A stretch of 34,355 bases of DNA from Intrasporangiaceae bacterium (GCA_012518475.1 JAAYSB010000113.1:1-34355), one strand, 5' to 3'; positions 8,385 through 17,715 are shown, counted from the stretch's first letter. The notes: a model not told the origin generated them from the letters alone. A program made the numbers and translations.

Positions 8385-8996
8385 TCAGCAGTCGACGAGC
8401 TCGTCGGGCACCGTGAAGTTGAACTGCGCCATCAGTGTCTTGGTCTCGGCGTCGTCCACGAGAGTGCCCGCACCGGAGAAGGTTCCGCTCTCGAAGCTGA
8501 AGGATGCGTTGCCATCGCGAGTCGACAACGTCCCCTCCGGACCTTGGTAGTCGATGTGGTTCGCACTCACCCCGGACTGATCCTCGGTGTAGGCGAAGAA
8601 CAGCGCGTCCTCGCCATCGCGTGACCGTGCGACCGCCAGGACATCAAGCACGGTGGTGACCAGGTCGGTCGGGCTGACGGGCGTGCAGTTGACCGACTCG
8701 AGGACCTGGTAGGTGGTCGTGTCGATGGTGATGGTCCCGAGCTCGCCACCCGCGTCGCCGCCCGCGTCCTCGTCCCCTGCCTCGGCGGTCTCGCCGTCGG
8801 CGGTCTCGCTCTCGGTCGCAGCGTCGTCGACGGACGCGTCCTGCGTCGAGGCGTCTGTCGGTGTCGAGGCCGCAGCGTCTGTCGGCGCCGGGTCGTCCCC
8901 GCCGCCGGTGCAGCCAGAAAGGGCGAGTGCGAGCACTCCTGCCACGACATAAGCCCCGGATCTGGAGCGGGTGTCACCGAGTGTCCTGATAGCCAT
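8385..8996 (-). CDS. Putative lipoprotein with Ala/Asp/Thr/Glu-rich linker
   Basis: 203 aa; signal peptide with lipobox (YVVAGVLALALSGCTGGG), low-complexity acidic linker, C-terminal globular part. Confidence 0.75.
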   Translation of the reverse strand: MAIRTLGDTRSRSGAYVVAGVLALALSGCTGGGDDPAPTDAAASTPTDASTQDASVDDAATESETADGETAEAGDEDAGGDAGGELGTITIDTTTYQVLESVNCTPVSPTDLVTTVLDVLAVARSRDGEDALFFAYTEDQSGVSANHIDYQGPEGTLSTRDGNASFSFESGTFSGAGTLVDDAETKTLMAQFNFTVPDELVDC

Positions 8997-9046
8997 GCCG
9001 TCGCCTCCACGGGAAATGCGACGATCCTACACGTTTGTGACCTACG

Positions 9047-9955
9047 TCATAAGGGCGAGCGAGAACCCGGCGAGCCGCCCGGGAGCGTTGGGGCTCCGGT
9101 GACCCGCAGTTCCAGGTCGCGGCTGAGGCTCGTCGCGAGACGGTCAGCACCCGCCTGGAGCTGCTCGACCGGTGCCGGGCCAGCCTCGTCGAACCACGCG
9201 ACGGTGAGCTGGCGATGTCCTCGGAGGGCTCGAAAGCCGACATCGAGTCGAGGTCGCGCGTGAGGACGAGCGCCTCGACCCCGTCCATCTCGACAGTCGC
9301 CACGTCCTGCCCGAGCTTGGCGATCCAGCGCTCCACGTGGCGCCACGGCGCACTGAGACCCTCCGTGAGCCAGTAGCGCAGGTTCGCCGGCGTCGCCGGT
9401 CCGTACGCGGCGAGGTAGTCCCGCACGGCCCGCGGTCCGGCGCCCTCGAGGTCGAGGGCCCCGGTCCACAGCGGGTCGCCGTCGAGGAGCCGGAAGGTCG
9501 TGGAGCCGTCGCGGTCCGGGCCGAAGCAGATGTCGCCCCACCAATGCAGAGGCTTGAAGAGAGAGTCTGACCCGGCACCGCTCGCCCCGACCTCGAGGTG
9601 CGCAAGTGCGTGATCACTCCGCACGTGCTCCCAGATCTCGGCGCGCGTCGCGGGCCCCTTCCCGAGGGCGTCGCGTGCCGCTGCTCGCCACGGCGCCCAG
9701 TCCTCGAGCGCGAAGGATCCCTGCCGTTGGTACCTTCTCGACTCCCACACCCGGGTGGTCCCGCGCACCGCGAGGATCGCCGCGGCGGCGTCGTGGGTCA
9801 TCACGTAGGAGCCGCCGCGGAACGCATAGGACCGGACGATCTCCCCCCGCTCCAGCGAGAGCGCGAGTCCGCCACGCTCGGGCGACTCCTGACGGATCGC
9901 CACGGCGAGCTCTGCGGGAGCGAGCGGCCAGGCCCGCACCGCGACCACGCGCCGA
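9047..9955 (-). pseudogene. Degraded winged-helix DNA-binding domain protein (HTH_42/YcaQ-like); 5'-truncated, with internal deletion/frameshift near 9210
   Basis: Frame A: AWPLAPAELAVAIRQESPERGGLALSLERGEIVRSYAFRGGSYVMTHDAAAAILAVRGTTRVWESRRYQ...TRDLDSMSAFEPSED. Frame B resumes LTVAWFDEAGPAPVEQLQAGADRLATSLSRDLELRVTG... to the stop at 9047. Confidence 0.68.
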
Positions 9956-10497
9956 GCGGCGCGCCCTGCACCGGGGAGCAGAGCAAGGAGGACTACGCCG
10001 AGATCGCCGCGGCAGCGCGACGTGCCATCGGCGAGGACCCGGCTGCTGTCGTCGACGCGCTCCGGATGCGGATGCGCGAGCTCGCACTCGACGAGCGCTT
10101 CGAAGAGGCCGGTGAGGTGCGCGACCGGCTCACGGCCCTGCTCAAGGGCGCAGCCCGTTCCCAGCGCATCGCCCCGCTCGCGGCCAGCCCACAGGTCATC
10201 GCGGCGCGCCGGCATCCGCGCGGCGGCTGGGAGCTGGTCTGCATCCGGCACGGCCGACTGGCCGGCTCGACACTCGCCCCACGGGGCGCCGCACCGATGC
10301 CCTATGTCGACGCCCTGATCAGCAGTGCCGAGCACGTCGATGCCCCGGTCACCCCCCTTCCGGCTGCGATCATCGAGGAGACCGAGATCATCGCCCGCTG
10401 GCTCGACGAGCCCGGGGTCCGGCTCGTCGACCTCGACGGGGTGTGGTCGTGTCCGGTGCGGGGAGCAGCGTCCTACGCCGACGTGCTCGCGGTCTGA
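9955..10497 (+). pseudogene. C-terminal (UVR-motif-like) fragment of the DEDD/GIY-YIG exonuclease gene
   Basis: GAPCTGEQSKEDYAEIAAAARRAIGEDPAAVVDALRMRMRELALDERFEEAGEVRDRLTALLKGAARSQRIA...; matches my recollection of the C-terminal half of this family; same strand as the N-terminal piece. Confidence 0.75.
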
Positions 10498-10514
10498 GGG
10501 CATAGGCTGGCACC

Positions 10515-10793
10515 GTGATCAGCGCCATCGTCCTCATCCACGCCGACGTCGACCAGATCCCCGAGGTCGCCTCCGCCCTCGTCGAGATCGACGGAGTGAG
10601 CGAGGTCTACTCGGTGGCCGGCTCGGTCGACCTCATCGCCATGGTCAAGGTGCGCGAGCACGAGCAGCTTGCCGATGTCATCGCCGACCGGATCGGCAAG
10701 GTAGCCGGGGTGACGGCCACGGACACGCACATCGCGTTCCGCACCTACTCCAAGGAGGATCTCGGCGCGGCCTTCAGCCTCGGCGTCGAGTAG
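10515..10793 (+). CDS. Stand-alone Lrp/AsnC ligand-binding (RAM) domain protein
   Basis: 92 aa: MISAIVLIHADVDQIPEVASALVEIDGVSEVYSVAGSVDLIAMVKV..., RAM-domain pattern without an HTH. Confidence 0.85.
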   Translation: MISAIVLIHADVDQIPEVASALVEIDGVSEVYSVAGSVDLIAMVKVREHEQLADVIADRIGKVAGVTATDTHIAFRTYSKEDLGAAFSLGVE

Positions 10794-10797
10794 TCCC

Positions 10798-11826
10798 TCA
10801 GGCCCGCGTCGCCGCGACCCAGCGCTCCAGCACGGCGGCTGCCGCCCCGGAGTCGATCGCCGCAGTGGCCTGGTCGAGGCCCGCCGCCACCGCCTCGGCC
10901 AGCGGCGAGCCCGTGTCGACGAGCGGCAGGGCAAGAGCGACGGCAGCGTTGAGGCGGACCGCGTCGCGGGCGGCCCCGGGGGTACCGGCCAGCACATCTC
11001 GCACGACCTGGGCGTTGAAGGCGGCATCGCCGCCCCGCAGCGCCTCGAGCGGCTGGTGCCCGATGCCGTAGTCGACGGGGTCGAGGGCGTGGGTACTCAC
11101 GACACCGTCGCTCACAAGCCACACCGAGCTCGTCGTCGAGAGCGTGACCTCGTCGAGCCCGTCATCGCCGCGGACGACGACAGCGGTCCTTCCCCGCCCT
11201 GCGAAGACCCCCGCGATGAGTGGTGCCACGGTCGCGTCGGCCACGCCGAGCGCCGCATACACCGGCTGGGCGGGGTTGGTGATCGGGCCGAGGACGTTGA
11301 AGGCGGTCCCGATGCCGAGCTCCCGGCGGGCCACGGCGGCGTGCCGCATGCTCGGGTGGAAGGCCTGGGCGAAGCAGAACGTAATGCCGGCCTCGGTGGC
11401 GACCTCGGCCACCCGCTCCGGAGTGAGCGTCAGGTCGACCCCGAGCGCCTCGAGGACGTCGGCGGAGCCGCTCGAGGAGGATGCCGCCCGGTTGCCGTGC
11501 TTGACGACGGTCATCCCGGCTCCGGCGGCCACGAGTGAGGCCATCGTCGAGATGTTCACCGAGTGGTGCCGGTCTCCGCCGGTGCCGACGATGTCGACCG
11601 TCGTGCCATGGACCTCGATGCGGTTCGCGTGGGCGAGCATCTCGTCGGCGAGGCCGGTCAGCTCCTCGGTCGTCAGGCCCTTGGCCCGCAGGCCGACGAG
11701 GAACCCGGCGAGCTCGACCGCGGTCGCCTCCCCCCGCATGACCTGGCCCATCGCCCAGCGCGTGTCGTCAGCAGTGAGATCGGTGCCCGAGAGCAGCGCC
11801 GTGAGCAGGTCGGGCCAGGTGGGCAC
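10798..11826 (-). CDS. trpD: Anthranilate phosphoribosyltransferase
   Basis: [63 protein letters not shown]; 342 aa. Confidence 0.96.
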   Translation of the reverse strand: MPTWPDLLTALLSGTDLTADDTRWAMGQVMRGEATAVELAGFLVGLRAKGLTTEELTGLADEMLAHANRIEVHGTTVDIVGTGGDRHHSVNISTMASLVAAGAGMTVVKHGNRAASSSSGSADVLEALGVDLTLTPERVAEVATEAGITFCFAQAFHPSMRHAAVARRELGIGTAFNVLGPITNPAQPVYAALGVADATVAPLIAGVFAGRGRTAVVVRGDDGLDEVTLSTTSSVWLVSDGVVSTHALDPVDYGIGHQPLEALRGGDAAFNAQVVRDVLAGTPGAARDAVRLNAAVALALPLVDTGSPLAEAVAAGLDQATAAIDSGAAAAVLERWVAATRA

Positions 11827-11859
11827 GGTACGTCTGCCTGAGGTCAGGAGAAGGAGGTG

Positions 11860-12309
11860 TCAGCGGGCGCGGCGCGCCAGGTCGGCCACCGTGTTCGCGA
11901 GGACGATCGGGTCGAGCGGGTGCGGCACTGCGGCCTCGGCCTGGGACCAGGCGGCGAGCCAGCCGTCCTGCGGACGCCCGGTCAGAACGAGGACCGGCGG
12001 GCAGTTGAAGACCTCGTTCTTGAGCTGACGGGTCAGCCCGAGCCCACCGACGGGGGCGGACTCGCCGTCGAGGATGAGCAGGTCGAAGTCACCCTGCTCG
12101 ACCTCGGTCACGACAGCCGGCCCGGTGGCGCACTCGTGCCAGCCGACGACCTCGACATCGCGCGCCGGGCGCCGACCGACGGCGGCGCGCACCGCGTCAC
12201 GCGTCTCATAGTTGTCGCTGAACAGCAGGATCGTGACCTGGCGCGGCGCGCTCGAGGCGGTGTCCGCAGCAGTGTCCGACGGGGCCGAAGAAGGGCGCGC
12301 TGAACTCAT
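11860..12309 (-). CDS. Orphan receiver-domain (response-regulator-like) protein
   Basis: Internal ATG at 12309: MSSARPSSAPSD...QVTILLFSDNYETRDAVRAAV...DFDLLILDGESAPVGGLGLTRQL...PPVLVLTGRPQDGW...AVPHPLDPIVLANTVADL; receiver fold only, no output domain. Confidence 0.75.
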   Translation of the reverse strand: MSSARPSSAPSDTAADTASSAPRQVTILLFSDNYETRDAVRAAVGRRPARDVEVVGWHECATGPAVVTEVEQGDFDLLILDGESAPVGGLGLTRQLKNEVFNCPPVLVLTGRPQDGWLAAWSQAEAAVPHPLDPIVLANTVADLARRAR

Positions 12310-12382
12310 GACGTCGATCCTAGCGGGGGTTTGTCGGGGGGTCTGACACCGTCCGCGCTCCAGATAGTGCAGTATTGACCCC

Positions 12383-13060
12383 GTGGCGACTGCAGCAACC
12401 TTCACTGGCGACTCTCGTAACGACCCGCGGCACCCCGTGGTTCCCGTGATTCCGGGACACGGGCCGGCGACGCGACCCAACATGGTCGCCGTCGGCACCA
12501 TGGTGTGGCTCGCGAGTGAGCTGATGTTCTTCGCGGGCCTGTTCGCGATGTACTTCACGCTCCGGGCCAACGTGCCCGAGGTGTGGGCCGAGAACCTCCA
12601 TCACCTCAACCTCCCCTTCGCGCTGACCAACACCCTGATCCTCGTGATCTCGTCGGTCTGGTGCCAGCTCGGGGTCTGGAAGGCAGAGGCCGGCCAGGTC
12701 GCCCGCACCGGGGGGCTGTTCGAGTTCTCGAAGTGGGGCATGCGTGAGTGGTACGTCCTCACCTTCATCTTCGGCTCGATCTTCATCGCCGGGCAGGTCT
12801 TCGAGTACGCCGAGCTCGTGTCGCACGGGGTGACCCTCCAGAGCGACTCCTACGGATCGGTCTTCTATCTCACGACCGGTTTCCACGGCATCCACGTCAC
12901 CGGTGGACTGATCGCGTTCCTCCTCATCATCGGACGGAGCTTCACCACTCGCCGCTACACCCACGCACAAGCCACCGGCGCAGTGGTCACCTCGTACTAC
13001 TGGCACTTCGTCGACGTGGTGTGGATCGCCCTGTTCGCGGTGATCTACCTGCTCCGTTAG
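12383..13060 (+). CDS. ctaE: Cytochrome c oxidase subunit III
   Basis: [29 protein letters not shown]...[23 protein letters not shown]...[24 protein letters not shown] start. Confidence 0.96.
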   Translation: MATAATFTGDSRNDPRHPVVPVIPGHGPATRPNMVAVGTMVWLASELMFFAGLFAMYFTLRANVPEVWAENLHHLNLPFALTNTLILVISSVWCQLGVWKAEAGQVARTGGLFEFSKWGMREWYVLTFIFGSIFIAGQVFEYAELVSHGVTLQSDSYGSVFYLTTGFHGIHVTGGLIAFLLIIGRSFTTRRYTHAQATGAVVTSYYWHFVDVVWIALFAVIYLLR

Positions 13061-13117
13061 TCTCATCCGACAACTGCAGCCCCGGACCGGAACGACTTCG
13101 AAACAAGAGGAATTGAC

Positions 13118-13930
13118 GTGAACGCACTAGCCGCTCGGCGCCGCCATCCCGCGGCCATCGCGCTGCTGCTGATGCTCGCCCTGGTGGTGACCGGCGGGCT
13201 CTACGCAGCCTTTGCGCCGAAGCCCGCCGCTGCTGCTGCGGTGACGGCCGACCAGGTGGAGCAGGGCAAGGCACTGTTCCAGTCGAACTGCGCCAGCTGC
13301 CACGGCCTGAACGCCGAGGGCAACGAGACCGAGGTCGGTGACCTCAAGGCCTTCGGCCCCTCGCTCGTCGGCTCCGGCGCCGCCGCGGTGCACTTCCAGA
13401 TGGAGACCGGCCGAATGCCGCTGGCCTCCGCCGGCGTGCAGGCGCCCCGCGTGAACAAGGTGAAGTTCGAGGAGACCGAGATCGAGGCGATCGCCGCCTA
13501 CGTCGCCTCCCTCGGCCCCGGCCCCGCACGGCCCGACGAGGAGTGGCTCGACTGGGAGGGCCAGGGTGACGCCGGACGCGGTGGCACGATCTACCGCAGC
13601 AACTGCGCCATGTGCCACAGCTCCGCCGCCGTCGGCGGCGCACTGACCCGCGGCAAGTACGCTCCGACCCTCGCCGGCGTCGAAGAGGTCCACATCTACG
13701 AGGCGATGCTCACCGGCCCGCAGAACATGCCGGTCTTCAACGACATGAACCTCACTCCCGAGGACAAGCGCGACGTCATCGCCTACGTCAAGCAGATGCA
13801 GGAGACGGGCAACCCCGGCGGGCTCGGCCTGGGCGGCTACGGCCCCGCCTCCGAGGGCATGTTCGCCTGGATCTTCGGTCTCGGAATCATGATCGGTGCC
13901 GCCGTATGGCTCGGCCAGAAGGGAGCCTGA
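13118..13930 (+). CDS. qcrC: Diheme cytochrome c subunit of the bc1 complex
   Basis: Two CxxCH motifs (CASCH, CAMCH), N- and C-terminal hydrophobic segments, position between ctaE and qcrA; GTG start. Confidence 0.95.
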   Translation: MNALAARRRHPAAIALLLMLALVVTGGLYAAFAPKPAAAAAVTADQVEQGKALFQSNCASCHGLNAEGNETEVGDLKAFGPSLVGSGAAAVHFQMETGRMPLASAGVQAPRVNKVKFEETEIEAIAAYVASLGPGPARPDEEWLDWEGQGDAGRGGTIYRSNCAMCHSSAAVGGALTRGKYAPTLAGVEEVHIYEAMLTGPQNMPVFNDMNLTPEDKRDVIAYVKQMQETGNPGGLGLGGYGPASEGMFAWIFGLGIMIGAAVWLGQKGA

Positions 13931-13931
13931 C

Positions 13932-15131
13932 GTGGCAGACAACGTCAACCAGCCGGGCGGCGACACGCCCGACAAGGATGTCTCGACTGACGCAGTGGCC
14001 TACGACCAGGAGGCCTACGACCGCGACGTGAGCACTGCGGTCAGCCTCGACGAGGGGGACCACGTCGGCACCGGCGGACTGCCCGCCCGCTTCGAGAACC
14101 CCGGCCTGCCGGCGCACCAGCCGCGGATGTCCGACCTGAGCGAGGCGGCTGCCAAGCGCGCCGAGCGCCAGGTGGCGACCCTGTTCGGCATCTCGATCCT
14201 CGGCACGATCGCGTTCCTCGTGGCGTACTTCGCGGTGCCCGTCACGCGCACGATGTTCTTCCCGGGTCTCGGCTACATCAACATGAGCAACTTCCTGCTC
14301 GGGACCTTCCTCGGGCTCTCCCTCCTCGGCATCGGCGCCGGTGCGGTCCACTGGGCCAAGACGCTCATGCCCGACGAGGAGGAGGTCGAGATGCGCCACC
14401 CGATGCGCAGCTCGGACGAGGAGCGGGCCCGGTTCGGTCAGATCCTCGGTGACGGGGGCGAGAGCTCGCAGCTGACGCGTCGCCCGCTCCTCAAGTACAC
14501 CCTCGGCGGTGCCCTCGGTCTGTTCGCTCTCCCCCTGGTCGTCCAGGTGGTCGGCAGCCTCGGCCCCTTCGACCGGCCCTACCGCAACCTCCGCCACACC
14601 TACTGGGACGGGGAGAAGGCCGCTGACGGCACCTACACCTTCCAGCCGATGCGCCTCATGCGGGACCCGCAGAACACCCCGATCCGGCCCGAGGAGGTCA
14701 CGATCGGCTCCGCCTACCACGTCCAGCCCGAGGGCCTGCTCGACGGTGGCGTCCAGGAGCAGCACCACATCCTCGAGGAGAAGGGCAAGTCCTCCGTTCT
14801 CCTCATGCGCCTGAACCCGGACGACTTCCAGGACACCGAGGGTGGCCGCAAGGCCCGTGACTGGGGCTACGAGGGTATCGTCGCCTACTCCAAGGTCTGC
14901 ACCCACGTCGGTTGCCCGGTCGGCCTGTACGAGCAGCACACCCACCACCTCCTGTGCCCGTGCCACCAGTCGACCTTCGATGTCACCGATGACTGCAAGG
15001 TCATCTTCGGTCCGGCCAAGCGGCCGCTTCCGCAGCTGAAGATCACCGTCGACGACGAGGGCTACCTCGTTGCCGACCAGCCGTTCGACGAGCCGGTCGG
15101 TCCGAGCTACTGGGAGCGTGAGAAGGCATGA
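13932..15131 (+). CDS. qcrA: Rieske iron-sulfur subunit of the bc1 complex
   Basis: CTHVGCPVG and CPCHQSTFD Rieske motifs; GTG at 13932 immediately after the qcrC stop. Confidence 0.95.
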   Translation: MADNVNQPGGDTPDKDVSTDAVAYDQEAYDRDVSTAVSLDEGDHVGTGGLPARFENPGLPAHQPRMSDLSEAAAKRAERQVATLFGISILGTIAFLVAYFAVPVTRTMFFPGLGYINMSNFLLGTFLGLSLLGIGAGAVHWAKTLMPDEEEVEMRHPMRSSDEERARFGQILGDGGESSQLTRRPLLKYTLGGALGLFALPLVVQVVGSLGPFDRPYRNLRHTYWDGEKAADGTYTFQPMRLMRDPQNTPIRPEEVTIGSAYHVQPEGLLDGGVQEQHHILEEKGKSSVLLMRLNPDDFQDTEGGRKARDWGYEGIVAYSKVCTHVGCPVGLYEQHTHHLLCPCHQSTFDVTDDCKVIFGPAKRPLPQLKITVDDEGYLVADQPFDEPVGPSYWEREKA

Positions 15132-16858
15132 GCGAGACCACTGTGAGCCGTCCGGCCGACGGACTGCGCGCCGGCGACGTCCCGGTCGAGCGCCGGCCGT
15201 CCGGCGCTGCCAAGCGCGTCGGCGGGGTCGCCGGCTGGGTCGACGACCGCACCGGCTCGGCCAAGGGCGTCAACTACCTGCTGCGCAAGGTGTTCCCCGA
15301 CCACTGGAGCTTCATGCTCGGTGAGGTCGCGATGTACTCCATGATCATCTGCCTGCTCACCGGCGCGTTCCTCACGTTCTGGTTCGTGCCGAGCATGGGG
15401 CAGATCGAGTACCAGGGCTCCTACATCCCGATGCAGGGCGTCATCATGTCGGAGGCCTACGCCTCGACGCTGAACATCAGCTTCGACATCAAGGGCGGTC
15501 TGCTCATCCGGCAGATCCATCACTGGGCCGCGCTGATGTTCATCGTGTCCGTCTCGGTGCACATGATGCGCGTCTTCTTCACCGGCGCGTTCCGCAAGCC
15601 CCGTGAGCTGAACTGGGTCATCGGCACCGTCCTGGCGCTGCTGGCCATCGTCGAGGGCTTCGCCGGCTACTCCCTCCCCGACGACCTGCTCTCGGGCACG
15701 GGTCTGCGGGCCATGCAGGGCTTCATCCTCACCGTCCCGGTCATCGGTTCCTACATCGCCTATGCGCTGTTCGGCGCCGACTTCCCCGGTGAGCTGATCA
15801 TCCCCCGCCTCTACTCGGCGCACGTGCTGCTCATCCCGGCGATCCTCATCGCCCTGTTCACCGCGCACATCATCCTCGTCGCGGTGCAGAAGCACACCCA
15901 GTTCCCCGGGCCGGGTCGCACCAACGACAACGTCGTCGGCTACCGCGTCATGCCGGTCTACGCCGCCAAGGCCGGTGGGTTCTTCTTCATCGTCTTCGGT
16001 CTGACCGCCCTGATCTCGGCCTTCGTCCAGATCAACGCGGTCTGGGTGCACGGTCCCTACGACCCGTCGGCGGTGACCGCCGGTGCCCAGCCGGACTGGT
16101 ACATGTGGTTCTCCGACGGAGCGCTGCGACTCCTGCCGGGCTGGATCGAGTTCACCCTCTTCGGGTTCACGTTCTCCCCGAACATCGCACTCGGGTCGAT
16201 CGTGCTGCTGCCGCTCGTCTACACCGTCCTCGGTGCCTACCCGTTCGTCGAGCGCTGGATCACCGGTGACACCCGTGAGCACCACCTGCTCGACCGTCCG
16301 CGTAACGCGCCGGTCCGCACCGCGCTCGGTGTCGCCGCGATCAGCATCTACACGGTGCTCGCGCTCGCCTGTGTCAACGACATCATCGCGATCAAGATGG
16401 GTCTGGCGATCAACGACCTCACGATCTTCTTCCGGATCGCGCTGTTCGTCCTGCCCGTGATCATGTTCTGGGTGACCAAGCGGATCTGTCTGTCGCTGCA
16501 GCGCCAGGACCGCGACAAGGTCCTGCACGGGCGCGAGACCGGCACGATCGTGCGGACCCCGGAGGGCAAGTTCTACGAGCGTCACGAGGACCTCGACGAG
16601 CACACCCGCTGGGAGCTGGTCGACTTCGAGTCGCACGCTCCGGTCCAGATCTCCCCCACCGTCGACGCCAACGGCGTGGCCCGCAAGGGTGCCGGCAAGG
16701 ACCGCCTCCGCGCAGCCCTGTCGCACTTCTACTTCAAGGACCGCGTCGAGCCCGTCACACCGGCGGAGCTGGCTGCCGCTCACCACGACGGCCACGGCCA
16801 CGAGGAGATCGAGGCAGGTTCCTCCGAGCACGCCCGGATCGAGTCCGGCCAGCACTAA
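15128..16858 (+). CDS. qcrB: Cytochrome b subunit of the bc1 complex
   Basis: 576 aa; LLIRQIHHWAALMFIVSVSVHMMRVFFTGAFRKPRELNW, GYSLPDDLLSGTGLR; ATGA overlap with qcrA. Confidence 0.96.
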   Translation: MSETTVSRPADGLRAGDVPVERRPSGAAKRVGGVAGWVDDRTGSAKGVNYLLRKVFPDHWSFMLGEVAMYSMIICLLTGAFLTFWFVPSMGQIEYQGSYIPMQGVIMSEAYASTLNISFDIKGGLLIRQIHHWAALMFIVSVSVHMMRVFFTGAFRKPRELNWVIGTVLALLAIVEGFAGYSLPDDLLSGTGLRAMQGFILTVPVIGSYIAYALFGADFPGELIIPRLYSAHVLLIPAILIALFTAHIILVAVQKHTQFPGPGRTNDNVVGYRVMPVYAAKAGGFFFIVFGLTALISAFVQINAVWVHGPYDPSAVTAGAQPDWYMWFSDGALRLLPGWIEFTLFGFTFSPNIALGSIVLLPLVYTVLGAYPFVERWITGDTREHHLLDRPRNAPVRTALGVAAISIYTVLALACVNDIIAIKMGLAINDLTIFFRIALFVLPVIMFWVTKRICLSLQRQDRDKVLHGRETGTIVRTPEGKFYERHEDLDEHTRWELVDFESHAPVQISPTVDANGVARKGAGKDRLRAALSHFYFKDRVEPVTPAELAAAHHDGHGHEEIEAGSSEHARIESGQH

Positions 16859-16890
16859 GAGGGACAACCACTGCGAGGAGAACTGCTGCT

Positions 16891-17178
16891 GTGCGGCTGA
16901 GTGTCCGGGTCCGCCCGGGTGCCAGCCGCACAGCCGTCTCCGGCCGCTACGGCGAACCCGCCCCGGACTCCCCCGGGGTCCTCTGCGTGGCCGTCACCGC
17001 GCGAGCGGTCGACGGTGCAGCGACCGATGCGGTCCTGCGGGCCGTCGCCGACGCCTTCGGCCTGCGTCGCCGGGACGTCACCCTCGTGAGCGGCCAGAGG
17101 TCCCGCACCAAGGTCCTCGAGCTCGACGGTCGCCCCGCAGAGCTCGAGGAACGCCTCACTGAGCTCCTCGGAGCGTGA
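16891..17178 (+). CDS. DUF167 (YggU-like) family protein
   Basis: RLSVRVRPGASRTAVSGRYG...LVSGQRSRTKVLEL; 95 aa; GTG start. Confidence 0.8.
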   Translation: MRLSVRVRPGASRTAVSGRYGEPAPDSPGVLCVAVTARAVDGAATDAVLRAVADAFGLRRRDVTLVSGQRSRTKVLELDGRPAELEERLTELLGA

Positions 17179-17182
17179 TCAG

Positions 17183-17539
17183 GTGGTCGAGGTCACCACT
17201 GAGGAGTTCGAGGACGCTGTGAGCGCTGCGCTGGACTCGGTGCCCCCCGAGCTCATGGACATGCTCGACAACGTCGCCTTCTTCGTCGAGGACGAGCCGC
17301 CGGCGGACCAGCCGGACGACCTCCTGGGCATCTATGAGGGCACTCCCCTGACCGAGCGGGACTGGGGCTGGGGTGCCGGCGCGCTTCCCGACCGGATCGT
17401 GCTGTTCCAGGGACCTCTCATGCGCTTCTGCGAGGACCGCGAGCACCTGGAGGAGGAGATCACCATCACCGTCGTCCACGAGATCGCCCACCACTTCGGC
17501 ATCGACGACGACCGCCTCCACGCGCTCGGCTGGGGCTGA
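17183..17539 (+). CDS. Zincin-like metallopeptidase family protein
   Basis: TVVHEIAHHFGIDDDRLHALGWG contains HExxH; 118 aa; starts 4 nt after the DUF167 stop. Confidence 0.85.
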   Translation: MVEVTTEEFEDAVSAALDSVPPELMDMLDNVAFFVEDEPPADQPDDLLGIYEGTPLTERDWGWGAGALPDRIVLFQGPLMRFCEDREHLEEEITITVVHEIAHHFGIDDDRLHALGWG

Positions 17540-17715
17540 GACACGCGATCGCACCCTCGTGGGCGGACCCGGGGTCACCAGAGCCGCCCCGACTCCACCC
17601 ACCACGCCCGCCCGGGCTGCCGGGGGGCCGAGGTCGCACCACCAGCGGACAGGCAGCCAGCCGAGTAGGGTCATGAGCCAGAACGTCGTGAAGCGTCGAC
17701 CTCCTGGAGGGCAGG

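Noticed and set aside
7920-9960. Insertion sequence or transposon in the exonuclease gene
   Set aside because: No transposase or integrase ORF, no terminal inverted repeats or target-site duplication that I could see.
6828-10497. Programmed frameshift or intron/intein explaining the split exonuclease
   Set aside because: The ~2 kb spacer has genes and relics on both strands and no intein, group I/II intron or reverse-transcriptase features; part of the exonuclease middle seems missing, so removal of the spacer would not restore a full gene.
8974-10503. 509-aa minus ORF taken as a single protein
   Set aside because: Its first ~170 residues are antisense to the exonuclease C-terminal fragment; only the middle resembles a winged-helix protein, so it is a fusion of a shadow ORF with a gene relic.
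15107-16867. 586-aa minus-strand ORF antisense to qcrB
   Set aside because: Low-complexity, Arg/Asp/Gly/Glu-rich shadow ORF typical of the antisense frame in high-GC DNA; the + strand encodes clear cytochrome b.
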